A program made the translations under genes and the position numbers. From assembly GCA_012845835.1 (NCBI GenBank), contig JABAKD010000002.1, positions 13,496,847 through 13,560,846 of the forward strand: DNA of 64,000 bases, read 5' to 3'. The DNA comes from Undaria pinnatifida (lineage: Eukaryota; Sar; Phaeophyceae; Laminariales; Alariaceae). Below are positions 1 through 62,948 of this stretch, in pieces (the first letter of the stretch is position 1; the number at the start of each line of letters is the position of its first letter). A model generated the notes under the pieces. That model was not told the origin of the DNA. It was given only the letters and a program-made list of their open reading frames with translations, and ran no database searches.

Positions 1-641
1 TTTGGCGTTTTTGAGGCTCCTAACCTTTCGAGGGGCTCTATACTATTGATAGTATAACTCATCGACAACTTGTTTTTCGTTTATTGAGGCTGAAAGTGCG
101 CGCAGATGAACAAATACCCATGACCTTGGCATACAAAACAAAGCAACACATTACGACACAAAGAAAACGACATTTCCCGACGATCTTGGGCTAAGGGTTT
201 CAGATATAATAACGCGGTTTCAGATATAACACCGCGGTTTCCGATATATTTGGTCTACGGATATTCGGGTTTTCTATTGTATGGAGTAGGATTGCTGATG
301 CGCCTCGATTCTCCTCGAGGTGGGTGACCTGCCTACCAAAGGCAGTCGTCGCTGACGCTAATACGATACAACCCGGGTGCGTGATATTATGATACCACCC
401 GTACATGTAGCCTAGGGAAGACCGTGACGAAAAGGTGCGGCTCATATGCGGAGTTTGTGACAATCTTGCGCAGCTTCTCCTTTTTCTCTGTGTGTGTGGG
501 GGGGAGGGGGGCTTGCTGCCGCAAGCAGTGGCGCTATATTCTACAGCTCTCTTCGACGATCGTAGTGTGACCGCGCGTGTATCAAGTGCATGCGCTCAAC
601 AGCGGGTGATGGTCCAGGTATAGAACAACCCCCGAGTCTTA

Positions 642-897
642 CTACGGTAGCCCCCCCCAACACTTCTTACTTCTTTAACGAAATCGCCGGTTTTGAAACC
701 AGCTCCTATGATACCGGCCGTATCTCCTGAAATACGGTGAGCCTTCCTTACCACCCTCCCCGACGGCTGTCGTTCAATAGTTCTTTGCAAACGGGAAAAT
801 ATGAGAAGATTACGTTTTCATGCCCTTCTTTCTCGTGCCGAGCAGTCGTGAACCCTTCGTTAAAGAAAATCTTTGGTTTGGGGGGAGGCTATCGTAG
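642..897. mobile_element. Short inverted-repeat element, family A copy 1
   Basis: This element is about 256 bp. It begins CTACGGTAGCCCCCC and ends GGGGGAGGCTATCGTAG, so its termini are inverted repeats of about 16 bp. It codes for nothing. The interior stretch AACGAAATCGCCGGTT recurs in the copy at 40480-40735, which identifies a family rather than a chance hairpin. It is best called a MITE-like non-autonomous DNA transposon. Confidence 0.65.
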
Positions 898-1209
898 AAT
901 CAGTCCAACATCGTAAAATTTAAATGTCATCCCCAAACGGTGTTGGGCAGCCCCATCAATCAGAAGTAAATCGCGCTACGACGGAAGAGAGTCAGCCCTT
1001 TTCGAGTGAAACGATTTCTTTAACGACACGGAGGCACCTTGACCCAAAAAAAGTCGGAATTTCGCTTCCTTTTTTTTTTTTGCACAATGTTTCGTTGTGT
1101 TTTACCTATAGCTAGATCTTTGGATTGTTCGTCAGGTATGCATACCATAAAAACGTCTTTTTGTTTTTCAAATCAGTTTTTAGGTGAGCTATAGAGCTTT
1201 TCTCTCCAA

Positions 1210-1303
1210 CTTAACCCCTTCAAAGCCCAAAATCCCTCCCTATACTAACTTCAAGTAAATTTGTCCCCAAAAAGGGTTTCCAGTTTGTTGTGAAGGCGTT
1301 AAG
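1210..1303. mobile_element. Short inverted-repeat element, family B copy 1
   Basis: A 94 bp element starts CTTAACCCCTTCAAAGCCC and ends GTGAAGGCGTTAAG. The ends are inverted repeats (CTTAACSCCTTC) with TTAA at both tips. The core CCCTCCCTATACTAACTTCA is shared with all other copies. It has the size and ends of a MITE with TTAA preference. Confidence 0.6.
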
Positions 1304-1878
1304 AGCCTCAGAAAAAAAATGGTGTGCGCTCACTACCGTAGCATGGCGCCAAGTTCCCCCGGCCAAACGGCGCTGCTCCCATCGTAGCACTGCATCTAGC
1401 GTCGGGAACTCTGAACGTGGCGAGTTCGTTAGGGGCTCCGATCCCCCCGTTGGTGTGCAGCGTCTCACTCTACGGCCGGTGATTTGTGGCGATACGCAAA
1501 ATGCGAGGGAGACTTTCGCGTTCTGTTATCTCTACCGGTAGATAAAAAACGTCGGACAGGAAAAAAAAAGAGTTGTTGCTTGTTGCACACGACGGGTAGG
1601 GGTGCAGCAGACTCTAGGAAATTTCCTGGGCTCCCAGCGTGAGGAGCTAGCTGAAAAATCAACATCAACATCGCCCGAAGCATGGCTTTTGAAACGTGGA
1701 GATTCGTTCCGCGCAAACCCCATTAACATTTAGTTCTGTGCGCTGGCTGCAGTAGTCCAAAAAATCAAAAAGAAACTCGTAAAATCATCGGGCCAACCGA
1801 CAGTTCCACGCTAGAGGAGCTGGACCGGGGAGGTATACCTTTTTTTGGCGAAAAACGCTCAAGCGCCGGCCGTGGGAT

Positions 1879-1968
1879 GTGACCCACACCACACACCACA
1901 CACCACGCACCACACACCACACACCACACACCACACACCACACACCACACACCACACACCACACACCG
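1879..1968. repeat. CACCACACAC microsatellite
   Basis: About nine copies of a 10-mer (CACCACACAC) with one or two substitutions. Both strands are open across it only because the repeat lacks stop codons. Confidence 0.85.
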
Positions 1969-2085
1969 CGTCCAACTGGCTTCGACTCGGGGAATAACCG
2001 CTGGAATAACCGCTACCATTGGAATCCCGTCCGTGACGCACACTGCAGTAGTACAGGCGAACCGTTCACTTTCTGAGGGTGGTTG

Positions 2086-2179
2086 CTTGACCCCTTTAGA
2101 GCCCCCAGAATCTCTCCCTGCACTAATTCCCAGTAATTTTGTAAAAAAAAAACAGATTTCCAGTTGTAAAGACGTTAAG
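2086..2179. mobile_element. Family B element copy 2
   Basis: It begins CTTGACCCCTTTAGAGCCC and ends AAAGACGTTAAG, with the core AATCTCTCCCTGCACTAATT. It is diverged from copy 1 but has the same ends and length. Confidence 0.55.
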
Positions 2180-2484
2180 GGGCTCTATATACCTCATCCC
2201 CCCCCCAAAAAAAAAAAAAATTGAGCTATCAAACAGCAGTAACCCTAAGTGCAAACCCGATGAACACACCCATCCATCAAGTGGCCCAATTAAACGAAAA
2301 AAAAAAATGAAAAAAGGGCATTTTGGGTTATGGAGTTTTTTTTTTTTCCATTTTCATGAAATTATTTTTGCCCCCAAAAAAAGTGCTGCCTCTATCTATC
2401 TACCGTGGCATACTAGATGATGATGTTTCGAGCTCACTCTCCTCTTTTCGGGATTCGGGAGACGAAAAAAAACGCGCGGCGCAC

Positions 2485-54834
<52,350 letters not shown>

Positions 54835-55699
54835 GGCTCTAGGAAGATGAGATCCGTTCTCGCCGGGAATGGAACTGCAGAGCGCCGCCCAGCCCCGGGT
54901 ACCGATTGCTTCACATTACTATAGCTACTTGACATACATGCACCGCCCCAAGACGTTGCGTTGCGGCGCAATTACCGATATTTTAATGATGCCGCATTTT
55001 TGAAACCGTCACAAGTTTTATGTCTACTAGTCTATTCTATAGTCTACTGCTGTTGATTATTGACCGTGTTCTACGACGTTCAGGCTTACGCCATCAGCGA
55101 TGCAGACTGTGTGAGCGCCATAGCTCTGGGGGGAGAGGTAGACAGGCTCGGCTCTCATCGGGGATAGCAAGACTCAGCGCCCCCCAGCTACGAGTACCGA
55201 CTGCTACACATATTATATATCATGGTCGATGGCCGATGATTCCACAGCAGTACAGTACGGCGAAAGTATCCATAATTGCGCCGCATAGACTATATGAAAC
55301 CGTCACTTTTTTTCTACTGCTGAATGCTCCTACAGCAGTAGTAGACTATACGACGTATGTAGTGTTCGCATGCATGTATGTGCTTGCTGCTGACAACATC
55401 TATACAAGTACACCAATCCTGTACCTATCCACCCCGTAGCACACAGCCTGCTCTCGTGAATGACACAGCTTGTGCTCGTGTACACCGTACCGAGCAGCTT
55501 CGCGTGTTTGACGACGTGTGCTTGAAAAGCGCCCAAGGCTCGGGCAGCACATACCGCATTGCGTTGGAGCTGATGAGCTGAAATTTCCATATTTTTTCTA
55601 GTTTTTTTTTTTTTCTCGCGGCGGAACGGAACGGAATTGGGAGTCTTGCTGCGACACCAAATTTTCGCTTATTTTTTCTGGCGGGGGTATCGCTTCGAC
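54835..55699. promoter_or_regulatory. Intergenic region of a divergent gene pair, probable bidirectional promoter
   Basis: This 865 bp separates the start codons of the EF-hand gene (minus) and CYB5D1 (plus). It contains a tandem duplication of about 280 bp: sequence around 54790-55075 recurs in degraded form at 55083-55370, including the first ten codons of the EF-hand gene. No TATA box or other named element could be assigned. The region 55440-55581 is open on both strands (plus-strand peptide ending IALELMS and a stop). It may be 5' UTR or an unrecognised exon. Confidence 0.45.
55083..55370 (-). pseudogene. Ghost copy of EF-hand exon 1 start and its 5' flank
   Basis: On the minus strand an ATG at 55121 is followed by the same first nine codons as exon 1 (ALTQSASLM), then a codon change to GCG and a TAA stop. 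The flank up to about 55370, with a GAAACCGTCAC stretch, also matches the 5' flank of the intact exon. It is a partial tandem duplicate that cannot encode the protein. Confidence 0.6.
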
Positions 55700-55822
55700 A
55701 TGACGGAGCCTTCGGCTGGTGCGGGGCAAGAGGATGGCCCCCCGAAGATGCGATACTACACGCCCGACGATGTCGCTTTGCATAACTGCGCGGAAGACTG
55801 CTGGCTGTCATTGTTTGGCCAG
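55700..55822 (+). CDS. CYB5D1: CYB5D1 exon 1
   Basis: This exon has 41 codons from ATG at 55700 to the donor CAG|GTACGG, phase 0. It starts MTEPSAGAGQE and holds the first b5-fold segment, RYYTPDDVALHN, then EDCWLSLFGQ. The in-frame sequence upstream of this ATG is low-complexity T-rich DNA, and family similarity begins about 18 residues after this methionine, so this start is preferred. Confidence 0.88.
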
Positions 55823-58800
55823 GTACGGTGTTCAAGAGATATTGCTGCCGAGTGCCCCCCTTTTTTGTTATCGTCTCGTAGCTTGTGAGCACAGAGGTTC
55901 TCTCTCTCTCTGGAATGACGAACTGGCAATGCCACTGGGTGTGCTGGATGTCCATGTCTGGACTGGACATCGCAGTTTAACGTGAGCAACACAACACACA
56001 GATACACATACCATTGTGACGGCTAAAACAAAAGCGCAAGCTTTAGTCTAGACTAGTCTACTCCTACCTGGTACTCGTACGCTTGTGGTCTTTGTAGACT
56101 CGTCCTGTTGACGCTGTGGGCACTATTAACAGCGCTCAGGCGAGTCGCCAACCTAGACACCCATACTCTTCATAAGGACATGCGCACCCCGTACGAACTC
56201 GTAACACGCGCGATCGAAGCATCACACGGAGCTTGCAAAGATGACTGTTTGACGAAATCCTGGATCTCATAGCTTGACACCTGGTGGTATGTATGTGTGT
56301 GAGTGTGTGTTTTTTTGTAAAGCTTGCTCGCTGCTTTCATTTCCCACTTGGCGTGCGTTGGTTGCCTCGCCCGTGCCCGGCACCTCTTAGCACCGTGCAT
56401 ATTTGAACTTCCTTATGCTGTGCCGCCACATATATGTAATGAGTGTCGGTCGTTAGCGGGCCGTGGTTTATACTCCCGCCTAAAGGCGATAATTTTTCTG
56501 ATGCCGTTGTGCGTACACCGACTTCAAGGGCATCATTCCTGCCTATAAAGTACGATACACGTCAACGAAAAAAATAGAGGCAATTGCTACTACAGTAGGT
56601 ATACGTACACACTATTAATACTGTAACGCAAGAAGTGGTCGACGATCATACGTCCAGTTGTCCAACCAAATACCTTATCAGCTACTCTTCTCCTCTCCTC
56701 TCGACACCCCTTAGACTTTTTTTTTTTGTGCCCCCTGTCGAACAGCCGAACACAGTGCGAGTGCCGCGTATGATGGCACGCGTTGCCCGAATCAACAGAA
56801 CAACCAAATACCCGAACACCTACTCTTCTCCTCTCCTCTCAACACCAACTGCTCAACACCGTTACTCAATCCCGAAGTCAGCGTTAACTTGCCGCGAGCG
56901 ATCGGCCAAAAACCCCTATTGCCCGTCCGTCCGTCCGTGCTTACTTGTATTACTCATATTGAATCGTAGTGCTGTTGGCGACATATTTAGTCTACGGTAC
57001 GTCGGCGGCTGGTGTCGGGGTCGGCCTACGCACGCACGTCCGCATAACACAGCCCACGGCAGTGGGGGGCACTCTAATTTCAACTTCGAGCACCGAGCCT
57101 GAGCCTCTCGCGTGAGAGGCTCTATACCTCGCTCAAGAAGGGACTTTTTAGCCCACTGCACACCTCGGGCAGAGCAGATGACGATGATACAGATGACGAT
57201 GATCTAGATGACGATGATCTAGATGACGATGATCTAGATCACATAGATCAAAGCTACGGCAGGGGGGTCACGTTTGGGCCCTTTTTATGCAGTGGCTCGC
57301 TGTATCAATCGCGCGAAGGGACCCTCCCCGTTCCTTGCGGTCTTCTAAGCTTTCGTGCCGATTTATATTTTTTTTCGACATGAATCCGCAATGGAATGGT
57401 TGGCTATGCTGCGGCAGACAAATCGCCTACATACAGCTTTTTTACCAGAGAGGAACAGAGTCAATCGTGCGAGTGGCTCCAACCCGGTAGTGAAAAAGAG
57501 GGTTTGATCTAGATCATCTAGATCATCTAGATCATCTAGATCATATAGATCATATAGATTATATAGATCATATAGATCATATAGATCATATAGATCATAT
57601 AGATCATATAGATCATATAGATCATATAGATCATATAGATCATATATAATATATATCATGTAGATCATATAGATTATATAGATCATATAGATCGTATAGA
57701 TCATATAGATCATATAGATCATATAGATCATATAGATAACATAGATCATATAGATCATATAGATCACACATATAATGTATGTAATGTATGTCATGAAAAG
57801 CATACAGATCATACAGATAATGTATCTGCCGTTGTGAGATGTTGTGCAGGATCTGTATAGTGATAGTACAGATCCCAACCCTGGACACATTTGCTAGATC
57901 ATGCAGATCTTGCATGTCCCCCACCCCATAACATTATGTAAGATTATTGGGTGGGGACATAGAGTGCCCCCTGCAGGTCTGCCAATTGAGCAGGTCCTCG
58001 GAGAGTGCTCACTTTCTTTGCCTTCGTAGTAGACGTTGCTTTATTCGATTCCACCAGAGCCCCGAATGGCTTCTGAGATCGGAGGCACGTGCCTCCGATC
58101 TATTTCCTAACTTTCCCGAATATAAAACGCCAACCTTATCATACAAAACCCATCCAAATGATCTCAAATTCGGATAATTACAGGCCTTTCGAGGCCGTAT
58201 CTTAACACTAGCCCACCCTCATGAGTCGCATATGCAGAAATATGAGAGATTCGGGGAAACTCCGGTTCTACGAACCAGACCATGAGTCGAAGATGCGGCT
58301 CCTCAAAACCCACCCCCACACCTCTAACCGTCTGGCTATGGAGCCAGGAACACGCGAAGAAAAACAGTTGAAAGAAACGCAGACCCTACAACAAGGCGAA
58401 AGTCACCCGTCAAAAACCTGCCGCGTGCCGCCGGTGTGGCGGGGGGGGGCAAAAAAAGCTCTAGAACCTGCCGCATGTCGCCGGTGTGGCGGGGCGGGGC
58501 AGGAAAGGCTCTACGGCAAACCAACCACAGATAAGGTGCTATGGCGAGGCGAGCCCTTGTCGATATGGAGGGGATCACAGGCGCTTTACACAAGGGAGAA
58601 GTCATGCGTAAAAACCTCCCGCGGGCCATCGGCAAGGCGGGGGATTAGAAGAGGAAACGTACCTTAGCAATGAGTGAGCTACGTGAACCATACAGAGATC
58701 TTCCCTGAAATATCCAGATCATCAAGTGGGGATTGATCAGTGATCTGCCCGACGTATGTAAGCATTTGCTTTAGCGCAGCTTAAACATCAATTCCGCGGC

Positions 58801-61800
58801 CTCGGTGTGTATTGAGAAATCGGTAAACGCAAACGCTGATGATTCCAAAGTAGTTCTCCTGCTTGATCGTACGTCATGCCGATATGAAGTTTCAAAAAAC
58901 GTCTGTAGCCACCTATTCCGTTTGACACTCCATGATACCGCCCCTCCCCATTGACCCTGCCGATCAATCAGGTGAAAGACCTTACGGAGCTTATACTCGC
59001 GAACCGAGGGCCCTTGGCGGATCCTCTGATAGCAGCAGCAGGAACGGACATCACCCACTGGTTTTCCCCGGCATCGCCTTCCTCGGGCGGGGATGGAAAA
59101 CCGAAATCGCGGGGAGGGGGTGGGGAGGGCGGAGATGCGTCCAGCGGCAGCAACCAAAGGGGACGAACGGAAAAAAGCGACCAGCTTACGGGGGACCCAC
59201 GCACATGCGTCGATCCTCACACCGGTTTAACGGTCCCCTATCTGCCGATGGGCAGGTAATCGATGTTTTAGGACCTAACAGCCCCTTTGGGGTAACCCTG
59301 TAAGTTCGGCTAGAGGAGTTTTTAAAACTAACTGACTAGCTGTTAGTCGGGTGGGCGAAGTAAGGTAGTCGGTACTGAGTGAGCCCACCGTAGGCGATAC
59401 AATTTCTGGGCCAAACTTTTATGGCCAGTTGAGCTCCATCACCGGTTTCTTTTTTAACACGTCTATGAGTGTATTGGTTTCGGGTCTAGCGCACGGAAGT
59501 GTGGGCCGGATTTTTGCCCAAGCGAATGCCTTCGAAGTCATACTTCGGGTGAGATGTTAAGCTAGCTCCTCATGTGGGGAGCTCAGAAATTTCTTAGAAT
59601 AGGCTGCACCCCCACGCTAACGTGGGGTGACTCTACTTTTTTCTTTTTAACCCTAACCCTCCATAAAAAAAAAAAATCTTGCGAGCCACAAGGCACACCT
59701 GTCAGACACACACAAAAAAAAAAAGAAACGGAAGTCCGCATTTACGTGTGAGTTGGACTGACGGTATTCTGCCTCCCGATTAGAACGTATGCCACTGGTA
59801 ACTGTTTGGAAGCCATCATTAGCTTACCTTTTTTTTTACTACAACGGTCGCAAGATGACGCGACCTTGCGCCCTCAATCCAGACATTCTTACATGTTCCG
59901 CCAAGTTTCGAGTTTCCTCCCGAAGATTGTGTCTCGATTAGAAATAGAAACAGTACTCCGTCTCGAAAGCGATACGTGGTCAATGGCCAAATTACTGAGG
60001 CACGCAACAAATGAGTACGCCCGCCCCCACGAAAAAGACGGCGCCCCCCCCCCCCCCCCCCCCCCCGACCCGTCTTGCGCTTTCTCTCCCGGGTACCCTG
60101 AATTTAGATTCTTGCACGTGCCGCCAAATTTCCCCACTACCAAATGGAGCACCAGCTTCGGCTTGCCGTGGTGGCGGGATCAGACGCTCGTCGTTGGAAA
60201 GGTGATTATGGCGGTGTTGTTGTACAAGACGTGGAGCGCGTGCTAGACACATGTTACTACGGTACATACCAATACTTCAACATTTTAGTATCATTGTAGT
60301 ATCATACCACCTTTTGCCCCACTGACAAGAAGGTTGCAGCCGATGTTTTTGGTGCAACGCAGCTTTCCGTTCCAATGCAGATTCATATATATATATATAT
60401 CTCATAATTAAAAAAGCGCGAAAGCTTGAGGTTGAAAAGGAACAGGGGGTCATTCGAGCGAGCAACTCCCTAACAAAACGGTTGTGGGTGGTGTTTTTTG
60501 GTGCAGCGCAGCTTTTGAACAAGATGTAAAGATAAAATATTATATATACTGGTGTAACAAAAACATTATGGGCATTCTAAAAACAAGAAACAAAAAAAAC
60601 GATAATATTTGTGGGGATTTAAAGTGACTATTTTAGCAAAAAAAGAAAATATTAATCTTCTTAATGGGTGATGGCAAACGTTCAAAAGATGAAAGTGTTT
60701 TGCAAGTAAAGCTTTACAAGCTTTGGATGAAGATTATCCATATTTTGAGCATTACCGTTCCATTACCGCTCCATTGCGGATTCACATGTAAATAGACATA
60801 TATACAGCTCTTAAATAAAACAGCACGAAAGCTTAAGGTTGCACAGGAACAGGGGGTCACTCGAGCGAGCGACCCCGAGCCGCTGTAAAAAACGGTCCCT
60901 TAAAAGGGGACCCTCCGACCATAGTCTTGGCCTAAAGGAGTACCAATTTTCTCGGAGGCTACCCGTGTAGGGGGCGGGGGGGGGGGGGGGGGGCGGTGTA
61001 CTCAGTTTGTCCAGGGCCGCAGTCGTATGACCATAGACCCTCGCATCCCTACTATGCCGGAACGGAGCGCGTCGGGTTTTGACGAACCAGGCAGACATTA
61101 CTTGCACCAAGCGGGAAGCGCCGTGAGGTGTGCGGCGAGTCGCATGAAGGGTGAACTGCATCCTTTCAAGAGCCACTCGTAAGACGGACTTCTCGACACC
61201 TTGTGCCTACTTTCTCTCCTATGGATGACAGCGCCAATGAGTTACTTTGTTTTCTGGTGTGGTCGTTCCAGAGACAGCAATGGGCATTACTATGTAACTG
61301 CTTGCTGGGTGCCTTACCATATCTACACTGCGTGATGCGACCATTCCCCTTGCGCGGAGTTAGGGTTATCCACCCGGCACAATACGATCAACCCATGTAG
61401 GGGAGGGGGCGTGATGGGGCTATCTATAATCCAACCTAAACCTGATTTTGAGTAACGCTGGAAGTTCAACCGGATGACCAAACCCATGACCTATACTAGA
61501 CATTAAAAAAAAAACTTCACCCCTGTCGCAAAAAACAAGAATAGTATGACACTCCTACGATTCGTTTGGGGGCTTAAGGACTCCGTTTCCGTCATTCACA
61601 AACACGAGAAAAAAATGGCCGATAAAGTGCTACCTCTATCGCCACGATAGACTCAGTGTGCAGCATATTTTAAGAATTTCCTGAGCTCTCCTTACATGAG
61701 GAGCCAGCTCAATATCTCACCCGAGACATGGCTTCGAAGGCGTTCGCTTGGGCAACCCGACCCACACCTCCACGCGCCAGTCCCAAAAACAAGTATGCTC

Positions 61801-62948
61801 TCGTAAAAACGTCAGGCTAGAACCTGTACTTCCTCGCTTGGGGACCTCAACCGGCCGGAAACGTTTTTTTTTTGCGAATAGTGCAGCCGTTGTCGTGGGA
61901 AAACCGTCATCCACCGTACTTATCCGTGTCACATCCGTCTATTTAGAAGCATTGCGACATTTAGAAGGGTTGAAGCGTCTCTACTCTTGCAAAAAACATC
62001 CCATACTAATTCCAAATAGTTTACCTGCGGAAAAACGCGTCTGAGTTCTAGAGGGTTAAGCGCCGCAAACATCCCGACCTGAGCATCCCACCGCTCTTGC
62101 CACAACCCCCGCCTGTCGTCTTTCGAACAAGCTTACGCGGAAAGCTCGACCTTTGAAAGTGGTGAACATCCTTTCGCAGCAGGAAGACCAGCTCTTGGTA
62201 GCGTGCGAAGAAACCATCGCGGACATCCAGGTAAGCACGACGAAAGTTGGTCGATAACACATTTATTTCACGCTTTTCTCGTTCGCGAACACACCGAACA
62301 TATAATAAGTGGACACTTTTCGGTGGGACTTGGAGCAATGTATCTGGGGGTGATTTGCTTGCGGTCTTTGTGATGTGCGTTAAGAAGATAAGCCCTTCGT
62401 GGCGCGTGAAGAAACCATCGCGGACATTCAGTCAAGTAGGTACGATTGACGGGAGTTTGTCGATGACAAATTGGATACTTCTAGTGAAAGTGGTGACGAT
62501 GCTCATTTTTCCTTTCCCTTTGTGTTCTTTCTGGGAATGGAAACCATGATAATACCCTCAAAATACCATTTAAATTTCATATTGACATCTACGGGGGCCG
62601 TTAAGGCCCAGGGGGAGGTTGCAATTTGTTCTACACACAAACCCTGTGTACGCATGAGCTCAACAAGAATACACATGGGGGGGTGGAATTTATTAATAAT
62701 AAATTCATATGTTTTCTAGGGGTTCAACATTTTTAATTTTAATAATAGAGGGAGATGGTTATCGAAAGTGCTGTACGCGATTCTGTTATGATTATCCACA
62801 TGCACACGTGTGGCCCCGAACCATTCCATTGCCTCACCTTGCCTTGCCTTGCCTTGCCTTGCCTTGCCTTGCCTTGCGTTGGCAGGAGCGTTACTTGGAG
62901 TACAACGCCCACGCCGCAAGCTACACATGGAAAGTGCTACAGAACGAG
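55700..62948 (+). CDS. CYB5D1: Cytochrome b5 domain-containing protein 1 gene, exons 1-5 (gene-level entry)
   Basis: Five exons (55700-55822, 58972-59255, 60108-60201, 62132-62230, 62886-62948) join in frame to 663 nt, or 221 codons. The product follows animal CYB5D1 from end to end: YYTPDDVALHN near residue 20, KDLTELI and ITHWF of the b5-like fold, DPHTG, then LHVPP, FGLPWW, LSQQE and finally HAASYTWK. CYB5D1 is a divergent cytochrome b5-fold protein tied to cilia and flagella in animals and green algae; heme binding is not secure because the classical HPGG motif is absent here. The C-terminal part of about 35-40 residues should lie in a further exon that I could not find in the window. Confidence 0.88.
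57500..57780. repeat. GATCATATA array
   Basis: About 280 bp of GATCATATA and GATCATCTA units follow a palindrome-family element. The same order (element, GATCATCTA, then GCCGTTGTGAGATGTTGTGC) occurs at 20170-20240, so the array is an expanded part of a dispersed element. Confidence 0.85.
58076..58101. repeat. 26 bp perfect palindrome
   Basis: AGATCGGAGGCAC followed by GTGCCTCCGATCT is self-complementary without a spacer. It includes the E-box core CACGTG at its centre. Function unknown. Confidence 0.8.
58972..59255 (+). CDS. CYB5D1: CYB5D1 exon 2
   Basis: This exon is 284 nt with acceptor AATCAG and donor GGCAG|GTAATC, leaving phase 2. The peptide opens VKDLTELILANRG and reaches TDITHWFSP, the conserved core of the family. 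An insertion of about 30 glycine-, serine- and lysine-rich residues follows before CVDPHTG. Animal CYB5D1 has a short link here, so the insertion is lineage-specific. It is encoded by G-rich DNA that may have expanded by slippage. Confidence 0.9.
59256..60107 (+). other. Intron 2 of CYB5D1
   Basis: This 852 bp intron contains a dispersed repeat at about 59880-60025, shared with 50500-50570 and 53065-53145 (TCAATGGTCAAATGACT type), and a C run before the acceptor of exon 3. Confidence 0.6.
60108..60201 (+). CDS. CYB5D1: CYB5D1 exon 3
   Basis: This exon is 94 nt with acceptor AATTTAG and donor AAAG|GTGATT. The split codon AG plus A gives the arginine before FLHVPPNFP. The rest reads KWSTSFGLPWW and LVVGK, matching the HVPP and FGKPWW signature of CYB5D1. 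It ends in phase 0. A run of about 20 C residues lies 40 nt upstream of the acceptor. Confidence 0.9.
60202..62131 (+). other. Intron 3 of CYB5D1
   Basis: This 1.9 kb intron contains A/T-rich sequence with CTCGAGCGAG palindrome-family pieces (60450 and 60856), the R repeat and, near 61680, a copy of the CCTGAGCTCTCC/GGAGCCAGCTCAATATCTC repeat that also occurs near 1620, 40790 and 59560. Confidence 0.55.
60985..61390. repeat. Dispersed repeat R, full copy in a CYB5D1 intron
   Basis: It shares the GGAACGGAGCGCGTCGGG, CAGGCAGACATTACTTGCAC and GTAACTGCTTGCTGGGTGCC type words in the same order as 25678-26080 and is preceded by a G run. It lies in intron 3 of CYB5D1. Confidence 0.7.
62132..62230 (+). 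CDS. CYB5D1: CYB5D1 exon 4
   Basis: This exon has 33 codons with acceptor GAACAAG and a strong donor CAG|GTAAGC, phase 0. The peptide LTRKARPLKVVNILSQQED aligns with the family's segment after FGKPWW (RSIRIINTLTSQEH in the human protein). A degraded copy of its 3' end with flanking intron lies about 180 bp downstream, at 62388-62469. Confidence 0.87.
62231..62885 (+). other. Intron 4 of CYB5D1
   Basis: This 655 bp intron contains the ghost of exon 4 and ends in a CCTTG pentanucleotide array (62835-62878) that forms the acceptor tract. Confidence 0.6.
62388..62469 (+). pseudogene. Ghost copy of CYB5D1 exon 4 3' end
   Basis: GTGAAGAAACCATCGCGGAC followed by ATTCAG repeats the last 26 bases of exon 4 with few changes. 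The following GACGGGAGTTTGTCGATGAC parallels the intron start (GACGAAAGTTGGTCGATAAC). The donor GTAAGC has become TCAAGT, so it is unlikely to be spliced. Confidence 0.6.
62886..62948 (+). CDS. CYB5D1: CYB5D1 exon 5, GC donor
   Basis: This exon has 21 codons, ERYLEYNAHAASYTWKVLQNE, with acceptor TTGGCAG and phase 0. HAASYTWK is a near-invariant CYB5D1 motif. No GT donor follows in a suitable place, but GAG|GCAAGT is a perfect match to the consensus of GC-AG introns. The tract before the acceptor is a (CCTTG)n microsatellite. The following coding exon was not recognised. Confidence 0.85.

Larger units (their letters stand above)
1..2484. other. Left edge, no recognised gene
   Basis: This stretch is probably intron of, or sequence beyond, the EF-hand gene. 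It holds two kinds of inverted-repeat element (642-897, 1210-1303 and 2086-2179), a CACCACACAC array at 1879-1968 and many A/T homopolymers. No exon with the EF-hand pattern was seen on the minus strand. Confidence 0.6.
55823..58971 (+). other. Intron 1 of CYB5D1
   Basis: This 3.1 kb GT-AG intron contains an inverted S repeat, a duplicated CTACTCTTCTCCTCTCCTCT block (56692 and 56821), a CTCGCGCGAG-family element at 57290-57500, the GATCATATA array and a 26 bp palindrome. Confidence 0.6.

Noticed and set aside
59640-59665. Telomere-like CCCTAACCCT
   Set aside because: Fewer than two full units; chance or a degraded remnant.
62048-62338. Minus-strand frame overlapping CYB5D1 exon 4
   Set aside because: The plus-strand frame matches CYB5D1 and has strong splice sites; the minus frame is a shadow.
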